A DNA stretch of 64,000 nt from Spirosoma endophyticum (lineage in GTDB: Bacteria > Bacteroidota > Bacteroidia > Cytophagales > Spirosomataceae), in the NCBI RefSeq assembly GCF_900112365.1, contig NZ_FOLQ01000007.1, forward strand, positions 248,001 through 312,000, written 5' to 3'. The notes under the pieces are model-generated. The model was not told the DNA's origin. It was given only the letters and a program-made list of their open reading frames with translations, and made no database searches. Position numbers and translations under genes: made by a program. This document shows, piece by piece, positions 1 through 8,182 of this stretch (position 1 is its first letter; every line of letters begins with the position of its first letter).

Positions 1-858
1 TTCGAAGGTTTTACGAATATCAATTCGGGTGGTGTGAAGCGCGTTGGCGGCTTGCCGATCATGTCGAAAGGGATTTACGAAAATGCCTACCTGGTCACCT
101 CCATCAATGCTTTTCAGGCGGCTATCACCACGGATGTGAACACTAATGGGCTAACCACCAACGCGGCTATCCAGAAAAATAAAGGATTGCTTAAACAAAG
201 TCCCTACACCTATCTGAAACCCGAACAGGTCAATAGTTTTGAAGTGGGGTATAAAGGCTTGTTGTTCCGGCAACGGCTTTTTGTTGATATCGACGCGTAT
301 TACATGGCCTATAAAAATTTTATCGCTCAGGTGAATGCCAACCTGGCCAAAGGCTCGAATCCCGATTCATTAGCGTATTATTTTTCGTCGGCGAACACGC
401 AGGACCGTTACCGGCTCTGGACCAACTCCCAGACAAAAACATTTAATTATGGCGCCAGCTTAGGCCTTCGCTATAGCCTGACAACGAACTGGTCAGTAGG
501 CGGGAATGCTTCGTATGCCAAACTTGACCGCGCCGAAAATGGTGATGGGTTAGAGAGTTCGTTCAACACACCCAAGTGGATTACCAACCTAAACGTATCA
601 AACGGCAATTTGTGGAATGGCGTTGGCTTCTCCGTAAATTACAAACACCAGGACGCCTTTCTGTGGCAGTCGGAACTGGCCACTGGCAACGTATCGGCCA
701 TTAACACACTGGACGCTCAGGTCAGTTACCGACTCCCGAAACTGGGTCTTTTGCTGAAAGCAGGCGGTACTAATTTGGCTAACAAGCCCTACTACACCTT
801 CATCGGTGGGCCAGCCGTCGGCGGCTTTTATTACACCAACATTGTCTGGGAAATGTAG
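1..858 (+). CDS. TonB-dependent receptor, C-terminal part (5' end outside window)
   Basis: The reading frame is open from the first base, so this is the 3' end of a larger gene. The visible 285 residues look like the last strands of an outer-membrane beta-barrel. They show alternating aromatic and polar residues, the phrase EQVNSFEVGYKGLL typical of TonB-dependent receptors, and a closing segment with TNLANKPYYTFIGGP followed by YYTNIVWEM. The plug and any N-terminal carboxypeptidase-regulatory domain lie upstream of the window. The substrate cannot be told from the barrel end. The neighbouring genes degrade plant polysaccharide, so an oligosaccharide is possible, but that is guesswork. A strong hairpin follows directly. 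The final residue is Met rather than the common Phe, Trp or Tyr, though aromatic residues lie just before it. Confidence 0.85.
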   Translation, partial: FEGFTNINSGGVKRVGGLPIMSKGIYENAYLVTSINAFQAAITTDVNTNGLTTNAAIQKNKGLLKQSPYTYLKPEQVNSFEVGYKGLLFRQRLFVDIDAYYMAYKNFIAQVNANLAKGSNPDSLAYYFSSANTQDRYRLWTNSQTKTFNYGASLGLRYSLTTNWSVGGNASYAKLDRAENGDGLESSFNTPKWITNLNVSNGNLWNGVGFSVNYKHQDAFLWQSELATGNVSAINTLDAQVSYRLPKLGLLLKAGGTNLANKPYYTFIGGPAVGGFYYTNIVWEM

Positions 859-871
859 TCGTCTGGTTTTT

Positions 872-924
872 TATACTTGAAGGGATTGCCTAGCGGTTCA
901 GACTAGGCAATCCCTTCAAGTATA
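872..924. terminator. Bidirectional terminator hairpin between convergent genes
   Basis: Perfect 22-bp arms (872-893 and 903-924) surround a 9-nt loop, with T-rich sequence on both sides. It lies between the converging TonB receptor (+) and the GH2 gene (-), where one hairpin can end transcription from either side. Confidence 0.85.
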
Positions 925-935
925 AATTCACTACG

Positions 936-2852
936 TTATTTAAACAGCGGTGCATGAATCTGGTGGAGGGTTTCGATGGGAATCTTGATGACTTCGCGGT
1001 CGTAGGTCAGGAGTCCGTTTACTTCCCCCTCTACGTCCGTTGTCTGGGTATAGACGGCCGCTGACAAAGCCTGTTTCTGATAATACTCAACGATTTTGGC
1101 GTATTTCTTCTGGTACGCTTTCAGCACGGCATCGGCCGATTGATACGTTTGGTAGCCCCAGTTGCGCATGCCAGGATTCCAGAGATGCCCTTGAACCGGC
1201 CAGCCAATGCCCCCAAACTCACCAATAACCACCACGCGATTGGCTGTGGGCGTCGGTGATTTGGGCTCTTCTTCGTAGGTGTGAATGTCGTAGAAATCAC
1301 CGGCACCGACGTCATTCCAACCGCTACTGGCGTTTATGGTCCGGCTTGGGTCGAGCGCTTTCACCCAATCGGCCAGTCGTTTATTTTCATACTGACCCCA
1401 GCCCTCGTTATGCACGACCCACGTAACAATGCTGGGGTGATTATGCAGGCGATTCATCATCCGCCGAAGTTCCAGCTCAAACTGCTCTTTTCCCTTCGAC
1501 CGACGTATCGGTTCCGACTGATCGCCGGGGTACTCGTTCTGTCCTTCCAGAAAGCCCGACGGCATATCCTGCCAGACCAAAATCCCTAGTTTATCGCAGA
1601 GGTAATAATAGCGATCGGGTTCAACCTTAATGTGCTTACGTAGCATGTTGAAGCCCGATTTCTTCAGGAAATCAATCTCAAACGTCATTGCTTCGTCAGA
1701 AGGTGGGGTTAGTAATCCACCCGGCCACCAGCCCTGATCGAGCGGGCCGTTCTGAAAGACAAATTTGTTGTTCAGCAGCAGCACAGGCTGGTTTGCTACC
1801 GGACCTTGCCCGACCGATATTTTACGCATCGCGAAATAGCCCGTTACCACGTCAAGCGGTGTGCCCGTCACTGTTGCTTTAGCGAAAGCGGTCTCAATGG
1901 CCGCGTCCTGGCGGGAGCGCTTGTTGCGGGGTGTATCGCCAAACGGGTCAGTCACTGTCACCAATTCAGCCTTGATGTCGTACAGAAATGGACTGTCGGG
2001 CGACCAGAGTTTGGGATTTTTAACATTTAGGTACCCGGTTCTGCCCGCCCGAATTAACGCTGTTGCTATGGTCTGCGTGCCATCTAAAGCCGTCAACCGA
2101 ACCGCTGTTGTGTAATTGTCTGCCGGTTTGTCGAGCAATACGTCCACCCGAACGCGTCCTGAATCAAGTTCGGGCGTCATCTTAACTTCTTCAATGTACG
2201 TTTGCCTCGGTACGGGTTCCATCCAGACCGTTTGCCAGATGCCCGATACCGGTGTGTACCAAATGCCATGTGGATTGAGCAACTGCTTGCCGCGTGGCTG
2301 TTCTCCAGTTGAACTAGGGTCAGTTACGCCCAATACCAATTGATTCTGCCCAGCTTTCATGTAATCCGTGATATCGAAACTGAATGCGTCCGAGCCGCCC
2401 GTATGTGAACCGACCAGCCCGCCATTAATCCACAAACTGCACTCGTAATCTACCGCGCCGAAATGAAGCAGCACCCGTTGATCGCCCCAGTCTTTGGGCA
2501 CGCTCATGGTTCGGCGATACCACAATCGTTGATCAGCGGTTAGCGATTTGTTGACTTTCGATACGGTTGATTCCAGACAAAACGGAACCAGAATCTGGCC
2601 GTCGTATTTGGTCGGTTGCGGGGCCGTTTTAGCCGTAATGGCGTATTCCCACAGACCATTCAGGTTCTGCCATTGTTTCCGTACCAGTTGTGGGCGTGGG
2701 TATTCACGCCAGGCATTGTCGGCTGTTACCTGTTTCTCCCATCGGCTCATGATGGGTGCCGGTTGAAGCTGGGGAGTGGGTGAAGTCTGCGCCGAAACGA
2801 GCCCAGTGGCAGTTAACGAAATCGAAAGGGTAATAAGTTGGATTGAACGCAT
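936..2852 (-). CDS. Exported glycoside hydrolase family 2 protein (beta-galactosidase/beta-glucuronidase-like)
   Basis: This is a 638-residue protein with a Sec signal peptide (residues 1-22, ending in SAQ). It follows the GH2 plan: a jelly-roll sugar-binding domain (about 45-190, with RLWYRRTMSVPKDW), an immunoglobulin-like domain (about 215-350), then a TIM barrel. The acid/base glutamate is E483 in HNEGWG, and the likely nucleophile is E545 in VIGEFGG; both are present, so the enzyme should be active. GH2 enzymes hydrolyse terminal beta-galactoside, beta-glucuronide or beta-mannoside links, and the sequence alone does not choose among them. It starts 25 nt after the glutaminase-family gene and is probably cotranscribed with it. 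The nearby glucuronate pathway makes a beta-glucuronidase-type role attractive, but that is inference. Confidence 0.88.
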   Translation of the reverse strand: MRSIQLITLSISLTATGLVSAQTSPTPQLQPAPIMSRWEKQVTADNAWREYPRPQLVRKQWQNLNGLWEYAITAKTAPQPTKYDGQILVPFCLESTVSKVNKSLTADQRLWYRRTMSVPKDWGDQRVLLHFGAVDYECSLWINGGLVGSHTGGSDAFSFDITDYMKAGQNQLVLGVTDPSSTGEQPRGKQLLNPHGIWYTPVSGIWQTVWMEPVPRQTYIEEVKMTPELDSGRVRVDVLLDKPADNYTTAVRLTALDGTQTIATALIRAGRTGYLNVKNPKLWSPDSPFLYDIKAELVTVTDPFGDTPRNKRSRQDAAIETAFAKATVTGTPLDVVTGYFAMRKISVGQGPVANQPVLLLNNKFVFQNGPLDQGWWPGGLLTPPSDEAMTFEIDFLKKSGFNMLRKHIKVEPDRYYYLCDKLGILVWQDMPSGFLEGQNEYPGDQSEPIRRSKGKEQFELELRRMMNRLHNHPSIVTWVVHNEGWGQYENKRLADWVKALDPSRTINASSGWNDVGAGDFYDIHTYEEEPKSPTPTANRVVVIGEFGGIGWPVQGHLWNPGMRNWGYQTYQSADAVLKAYQKKYAKIVEYYQKQALSAAVYTQTTDVEGEVNGLLTYDREVIKIPIETLHQIHAPLFK

Positions 2853-2877
2853 GAAATTGCGGAATTGGTTTAGGATG

Positions 2878-5385
2878 TTACTTGCTCAATTTTCCGTCGA
2901 GCATTTTTATGAAATACCCACCCACGACTGACCGTGCCTGAAAACCGACCTGTTTGGCGTTGGTGGTTTCGTGCCAGTCGGAAAGAGGCACGCGGGATGG
3001 GGTTTCGTTAACGTAGCGCCAGACCGGCTTGATGAAATCCTTGAAGTCGCCGTTCGATTTGGCAAGCGTGGCCGTCCAGATAATCCAGTCGGACTTGGTG
3101 TAGGTTTTGCGGCTGTCTAGAGGCAGTCCATAGGGTTCCTGTTTCTTGAGGTAATACGCAATTTCGGTTTGCGCTACCTCTTTCGGGAAGATGTTCAGTC
3201 CCAGAATTTTATCCCACACCAGGTTGTATTTCTGGCTCCACGTATCACCCGCATTCTCGAACGTCAGATCGTAGTGTGGTTTGTCGTGGCCTTTGTCAAT
3301 AGCCAGCTCCTGCCACTTCGTAGCCATGTCGCGGGCAGCTTTCAAATAGCTGTCAGCGGTTGCTTTATCGCCGAGCTGACCGGCCATTTTTCCGTAAGCG
3401 GCAATGCCCATAATCGCTTTTACCGACAGGTTTGCATTTCGGGCGATGTGTCCGGCGAAGTCATCAGTACATAACTGATTAGCGGGATCGAACCCATCTT
3501 TTTTGAGGTATTCTACCCAGGTTGTCAGCGTTTTCCAGTGTTTCCTGGCGTAGTTGGCGTTTCCTTCGGCTGCGGCAATGGCTCCGGTCAGAATAAGCAT
3601 GTTTCCGGATTCTTCAACCGGCATATCCTCGCCGTAGGTTTGGCCATTGGCTTGCGGATACGTACCGACGTCATGCGCGGCAAAGGGCTTTTTCCAGCGA
3701 CCGCTCTCCGAATATTGGAAAATGGGCTCCATCATTCCCTTCAGCAGGGTTGTATTATACAGCAAAAACAACGGGGCCGATGGGTACGTAATGTCTACGG
3801 TGCCGATGGAGCCGTTGGAGAAATTTTCTTTCGATAGAAAGAGTACCTCGCCCTTTGGTCCAGCCACAATCTTGTGGGCTGCAATGGCTTGCCGATACGC
3901 CAGAACGCATAAGTCGGCGTAGTCTTTACCTCCGGCTTTCTGCGCATCGGCGCGGAGCTGCGCATCGAAGGCCGTACACTTATGAAAAAGCCGGGGATAG
4001 TCTTTTTCGGCCGTTTGCAGCAACTCGGGCATCGATGTTTTCTCATCCCGACGCCACCACGGCCGTAGATTTTGCTTGAAATACTGCACGGAATAGATGT
4101 CGTCGTAGGCAAGCATCACGTGTTTGCTAACGGTCTTTGTGGTTACGTTGCTGAAATCCAGTACGGTAGCAATGGCAATATCGACGGCCGCCCGTGGCGA
4201 TACGTTACCCCCGGCGGCTCGTAACTGGCCCGTCGACAGAAATGCCTTTTTTAAGCCATCGGCCATGCCCGATGCCGTTTTATTGCCTGCCTGCTGTGGC
4301 ACCGCCAGGTATGCATACCCCCAGTCAATACGGACGTTATCACCTTTTTTGACCAGAATTTCCTGCGCCTGCGTACCCACCGTCTGATACGTTAAACCGG
4401 TTACCTGCCCGGCTTTCATGACCACTTCCTGCCCGATCGTGTTCGTGGCCATCGTGCCGGATTCGCTCAGAAATATCTGCACGGAATGCGGCTTACTATC
4501 GCCCGAATGAACATCGAACGAAACGTAGCTAATGGGTCGGGCAACTACTTCCAGTTCATCCAGCAACAGGGGCGACAGGAAATTCACCGCCAGCTTGATC
4601 GGCCCAGCCGTGAAGGTGTAATTAGTTTGCGTAGCCGACACGGTTACACCCGTTTGGATCGCCGTTTCCAAGGCCGATGGCGTAATGGGGTTGAGGATGC
4701 CCACATCAACGAATGAGCCGCCCCGTGGACTCACGCAATGGACGGCCAGTACGTTTTTTCCGGTACGTAGCGCTTTTTGCCCCGCTGCTGACAACGGCAG
4801 GTTAACGTATTCATTGACATAATCGGGTTTGTCTAAGATCTTGCTGCCGTTGAGGTAAACCACTACGTCATCGTCGTGATTGATAGACAGCAAGAGCTTC
4901 TCGGGATCAGATTTTCCGTCGTATGAAAACTCTCGCCGGAAGTAAATTCCGTCTTTCATACCTGCGTTGTCGCTGTTGGTCCACTTCGTTTTGGCCTCGG
5001 GCGTATCGCCAAATGGTCCTTGTCCCGATGACCAGCCAGCGGCATTATAGTCCGGTTTTTCCCAACCGGGACCGGGTTTATTCATCGTGTATTGAGCCGT
5101 GTAGGGATGTGTTTCGCCCGTCGCTAAAATGGGTTCGTAGGTGGTCGGTACGGCGCCGAGAAACTGGTACACTTTCCCATCAACCCGAATCATCCCTTCC
5201 AGCGATTGCGGCTTGCCCGTCCAGTGGCGCGTGGGCGAATCGGTCAATTTATCCGTCGTGCTCCAGAGGCTAAAATAGGGATCATGGGTGATGAGTGGGT
5301 AAGCCGGTGGACGTAGGTCCTGGGCGGAAAGGTGACCGAGAAAAAAGAGGGTAATCGAAACGCAAAGAGCCGTAATTTTTTGCAT
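2878..5385 (-). CDS. Exported glutaminase-family (GtaA-like) protein
   Basis: This 835-residue protein has a Sec signal peptide (residues 1-21). After it comes the segment RPPAYPLITHDPYFSLWS, the N-terminal signature (DUF4964) of GtaA-like proteins. The DUF5127, DUF4965 and DUF1793 regions follow from about residue 240 to the end (for example YPSAPLFLLYNTTLL and DSRKTYTKSDWIIWTATLAK). About 140 residues (roughly 95-235) are inserted near the N terminus. That insert contains SINHDDDVVVYLNGSKI and looks like a galactose-binding/jelly-roll module. The family name comes from fungal glutaminase A, but many bacterial members sit in polysaccharide loci with unproven activity. It is the first gene of a leftward pair with GH2. 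Its promoter must lie in the 271-bp gap shared with the divergent RraA-family gene. Confidence 0.85.
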   Translation of the reverse strand: MQKITALCVSITLFFLGHLSAQDLRPPAYPLITHDPYFSLWSTTDKLTDSPTRHWTGKPQSLEGMIRVDGKVYQFLGAVPTTYEPILATGETHPYTAQYTMNKPGPGWEKPDYNAAGWSSGQGPFGDTPEAKTKWTNSDNAGMKDGIYFRREFSYDGKSDPEKLLLSINHDDDVVVYLNGSKILDKPDYVNEYVNLPLSAAGQKALRTGKNVLAVHCVSPRGGSFVDVGILNPITPSALETAIQTGVTVSATQTNYTFTAGPIKLAVNFLSPLLLDELEVVARPISYVSFDVHSGDSKPHSVQIFLSESGTMATNTIGQEVVMKAGQVTGLTYQTVGTQAQEILVKKGDNVRIDWGYAYLAVPQQAGNKTASGMADGLKKAFLSTGQLRAAGGNVSPRAAVDIAIATVLDFSNVTTKTVSKHVMLAYDDIYSVQYFKQNLRPWWRRDEKTSMPELLQTAEKDYPRLFHKCTAFDAQLRADAQKAGGKDYADLCVLAYRQAIAAHKIVAGPKGEVLFLSKENFSNGSIGTVDITYPSAPLFLLYNTTLLKGMMEPIFQYSESGRWKKPFAAHDVGTYPQANGQTYGEDMPVEESGNMLILTGAIAAAEGNANYARKHWKTLTTWVEYLKKDGFDPANQLCTDDFAGHIARNANLSVKAIMGIAAYGKMAGQLGDKATADSYLKAARDMATKWQELAIDKGHDKPHYDLTFENAGDTWSQKYNLVWDKILGLNIFPKEVAQTEIAYYLKKQEPYGLPLDSRKTYTKSDWIIWTATLAKSNGDFKDFIKPVWRYVNETPSRVPLSDWHETTNAKQVGFQARSVVGGYFIKMLDGKLSK

Positions 5386-5570
5386 TGGGACTGTTGATTT
5401 GCAGCTATTGAGGAAAATATCCGTAATATAAACCAGATGACGGATAACCTTTACTTATTAAAAGCTGGTGGGCCGACATTTCTCACGCTGGATAATTACA
5501 CGCACCACCATCGGTGTATTTAGTAGGAGAAGGGATTTGCCTTAAAAATTATCCCTGACTAGTAGAAAGA

Positions 5571-5587
5571 TTCCTGACCCTCAGGAA
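5571..5587. repeat. Small inverted repeat in the divergent promoter region 5386-5656
   Basis: TTCCTGA, CCC, TCAGGAA: perfect 7-bp arms in the spacer between the leftward glutaminase-family gene and the rightward RraA-family gene. It could be an operator serving one or both directions. Nothing else in this spacer is recognisable. Confidence 0.3.
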
Positions 5588-5656
5588 GGGTAGAAGCATC
5601 TGGTATGCTCCTTATTTTATCCGAAACCTAAATCCCTTAATTTCTTGCTATTTTCT

Positions 5657-6601
5657 ATGAAACAGGTAATGGTAGTCGCGGCTATGTTGTTGCTGGCAGG
5701 ATCGGCAACGGTATCGGTCGCACAGCAAATTTCCAAGGAAGAACTCATTTTTCTAACCCCCGACTGGAAAGGCGAACGGTTTCCGGATGGGCGTCCCAAA
5801 GTGCCGGATGCCATTCTGAAACGCATGAAAAAAGTTACTCAGGAAGAAGCCTGGGCGGTGTTGAAAGGTGAAAATTACCGGTATCAGTTTACGGGCGACT
5901 GGCAGACGATCAACCCGGACAGCGTGCTGGTTGGCCGGGCGTTAACCGCTACGTTTATGCCCGGTCGGCCCGATGTTCACCGGGTGACGGATGACAAAGG
6001 ACATACCAAAGATGGTCGGGTGAAATCGCAGAATGCCTGGCCGATCGACATGCTGGTCAAGGGCGATGTATACGTAGTGGATCAGTTCGGGATGCACGAA
6101 GATGGGCCAACGATAGGCGATAATTTGGGCAACTCCATTTATGCTAAAACCGGCAACGGTATTGTCTATGAAGGGGCCGTTCGGGATGTAGCTGGTCTGA
6201 AAGAGATTGGCGGGTTTACGTCCTATTTTCGAAGCTATCACCCATCGCACCACAATCCCGAAGGCAACCTGAACACTACGTTGGTGGGCATTAACCGCCC
6301 GACACGTATCGGTAAGGTAATGGTCATGCCGGGCGATATTGTGTTGGGCCGCGATGGCGGTGTTTGTTTTATTCCGCCCCATCTGGCCGAAAAGGTGGTC
6401 AAGACCTCCGAAATTATTCGCCTGCGCGACATGTTCGGGCATCTGCGCTTGCGCGAACAGAAGTACACGCCGGGCCAGATCGACACGCGTTGGTCAGATG
6501 AGATCGAGAAGGATTTCTCGCAGTGGCTAAACGCTCACGTCAGCGAACTGCCCGTTCCGAAAGAGCAGATACAGGAATACCTGAAAACCCGAACGTGGTA
6601 A
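5657..6601 (+). CDS. Exported RraA-family protein (putative aldolase)
   Basis: I chose the ATG at 5657 over a TTG 12 nt upstream because it gives a clean signal peptide (MKQVMVVAAMLLLAGSATVS, then VAQ). The 314-residue product belongs to the RraA / demethylmenaquinone-methyltransferase-like fold. It has GDNLGNS (residues 154-160), the hallmark YEGAVRD (171-177), and MPGDIVLGRDGGVCFIP (224-240). In characterised aldolases of this family (4-hydroxy-4-methyl-2-oxoglutarate/CHA aldolases), the Arg-Asp pair equivalent to R176-D177 binds pyruvate and the metal-bound water. Both residues are kept, which argues for an enzyme rather than an RNase E inhibitor. The protein is longer than the usual ~160-230 residues, with extra N- and C-terminal segments. 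It precedes a Tat-exported dehydratase, which suggests a sugar-acid role outside the cytoplasm. Confidence 0.8.
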   Translation: MKQVMVVAAMLLLAGSATVSVAQQISKEELIFLTPDWKGERFPDGRPKVPDAILKRMKKVTQEEAWAVLKGENYRYQFTGDWQTINPDSVLVGRALTATFMPGRPDVHRVTDDKGHTKDGRVKSQNAWPIDMLVKGDVYVVDQFGMHEDGPTIGDNLGNSIYAKTGNGIVYEGAVRDVAGLKEIGGFTSYFRSYHPSHHNPEGNLNTTLVGINRPTRIGKVMVMPGDIVLGRDGGVCFIPPHLAEKVVKTSEIIRLRDMFGHLRLREQKYTPGQIDTRWSDEIEKDFSQWLNAHVSELPVPKEQIQEYLKTRTW

Positions 6602-6610
6602 TTAAATGTG

Positions 6611-6731
6611 TTGAGCGTAGTCTGAGACTACGCTCAAGTGTTATCCGGTCTCCGACCGGTAATTATAATTCGTTCAATACCGGTCAGAGACCGGGTAACG
6701 CGCGAACGTAGTTTCAGACTACGCTCAGCAA
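6611..6731. repeat. Long nested inverted repeat
   Basis: Arms of about 52 nt (from 6612 rightward and 6729 leftward) pair with about seven mismatches, several of them wobble-compatible, around an AT-rich loop near 6665-6675. Each arm contains its own palindrome: 6612-6635 is a perfect one built on GAGCGTAGTCTGA, and CCGGTCTCCGACCGG is another. It separates the RraA-family gene from the dehydratase gene. It may act as a terminator or processing hairpin. The nested design resembles REP- or MITE-like intergenic elements. Confidence 0.75.
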
Positions 6732-6769
6732 TTCACTAAATTCCATAGCCCCTTTTCCTTCAAAGTTAT

Positions 6770-8047
6770 ATGACAACATCTCGTCGTTCCTTCTTGACTA
6801 AGAGCGCTATCGCCAGTACCTTAGCCGCAACAACTTTTTCAACGTTCGGGGAAGGTCTCGAAACCGCCGTTCATAATGCGCCCCTATCCTCAGCACCATC
6901 CGATCTGAAAATCACCGATATCAAATGCGGTTATACGCGGGGTGGCCATAGCCTGTTCGTAAAAATCCATACCAATCAGGGCATTTGGGGGTGTGGCGAA
7001 GCCGTCGATGCGTCTGTTGGAACGTATCATCTGGTTAAGCTGATGGGCGAACGGATCAAAGGCAAAAGCCCGCTCAACGTCAATCGTTTGTTTGAAGATG
7101 TCCGGAAATCCGGCTTTTTCGAAGGAGCACAGGCGGGCATGTATATTTCGGTGCTCTCGGCGGTTGAAACGGCGCTCTGGGACTTAACCGGCAAAGCCCT
7201 CGGTATGCCGGTTTATCAATTACTGGGTGGCAAATTCAGGGACAAAATCCGCGTTTACTGCGACACGGGCGCGTATCGGGAAACGGATACCAGCGCCGAA
7301 GCCTTCGGTAAGAGTGCCAAAAAAGCCGTTGATATGGGGTTTACCGCCGTGAAATATGACATCGACGAACGGAATGACCCAAACAAATATGATGCCTACA
7401 ACTGGACCGCCAGCCAGGGCGAACTGGAACGGATGTACAACCAGATTGCCGGTGTTCGCAAGGCGGTCGGTCCGAAAATCGACATTTGTGTCGACATGCA
7501 CGGGCGGTATGACGTAACGACCGGCCGACGCGTGGCCAAGATGATGGAGCCGCTGAATCTGCTGTTTCTCGAAGAGCCCATTCCCGCCGAAAACCCCGAA
7601 GCGTACAAACAAATCCGGGAAGCGTCCAACACGCCAATCTGCGCTGGTGAGAATCATTATCTGGCGCATGGTTTCCGAAAACTCCTCGAAATTGGGGCTG
7701 TCGACATCATTATGCCCGACTTGCAGAAAGCGGGTGGTTTGGGCGAAGCACAACGGATTGCCAATTTAGCGAATCTCTACTACGTACCATTTGCCCCACA
7801 CATGGTAGCGTCGTATCTGGGCGCAATGGCGTCGAGCCATGTGTGTGCATCGGTGCCAAATTTTCTGATTCTGGAGTGGCAGATTTATTTCCATGAGGAG
7901 CCGATGTTCAAAGAAATCGTTACGTTCGACGGACCGATGGTGGAAAAGGGATTCATACCCTTATCCAATAAACCGGGTATCGGCGTGGAAATTAACGAAG
8001 AGGGCATGAAAAAATATGCGCCGAAAGACGTACCATTCTTCGTGTAA
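6770..8047 (+). CDS. Tat-exported mandelate racemase/muconate lactonizing enzyme family protein (putative sugar-acid dehydratase)
   Basis: The 425-residue product begins with a twin-arginine signal (TSRRSFLTKSAIASTLAA), so it is predicted to be exported folded. The rest is a full enolase-superfamily enzyme. It has an N-terminal capping domain (about 45-165), then a barrel with a general-base region at VKYDID and three metal ligands in DICVDMHGRYD, LFLEEP and GENH. It also has MPDLQKAGG and FAPHM. This set matches the galactonate/mannonate dehydratase-like branch, which converts aldonic acids to 2-keto-3-deoxy acids. The exact substrate cannot be read from sequence. Most characterised members are cytoplasmic, so the Tat signal is the unusual point. 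The gene follows the exported RraA-family gene, from which it is separated by a hairpin, and precedes the hexuronate-type transporter. Confidence 0.85.
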   Translation: MTTSRRSFLTKSAIASTLAATTFSTFGEGLETAVHNAPLSSAPSDLKITDIKCGYTRGGHSLFVKIHTNQGIWGCGEAVDASVGTYHLVKLMGERIKGKSPLNVNRLFEDVRKSGFFEGAQAGMYISVLSAVETALWDLTGKALGMPVYQLLGGKFRDKIRVYCDTGAYRETDTSAEAFGKSAKKAVDMGFTAVKYDIDERNDPNKYDAYNWTASQGELERMYNQIAGVRKAVGPKIDICVDMHGRYDVTTGRRVAKMMEPLNLLFLEEPIPAENPEAYKQIREASNTPICAGENHYLAHGFRKLLEIGAVDIIMPDLQKAGGLGEAQRIANLANLYYVPFAPHMVASYLGAMASSHVCASVPNFLILEWQIYFHEEPMFKEIVTFDGPMVEKGFIPLSNKPGIGVEINEEGMKKYAPKDVPFFV

Positions 8048-8182
8048 GAACTGATTGCTGGTCATCTGAAACTACTTGACCGTTGTTCATCACGATGCGT
8101 TGAACAGTAGCTCGATGAGACTACCGTGTTTTAGTAGCGTCTATCTGACAAATTCATCACTCAATCTAATTCCTCCGTTACG

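Noticed and set aside
5942..6442. 166-codon minus-strand frame
   Set aside because: Antisense to the RraA-family gene, which has clear motifs.
7220..7753. 177-codon minus-strand frame
   Set aside because: Antisense to the dehydratase gene and without recognisable features.
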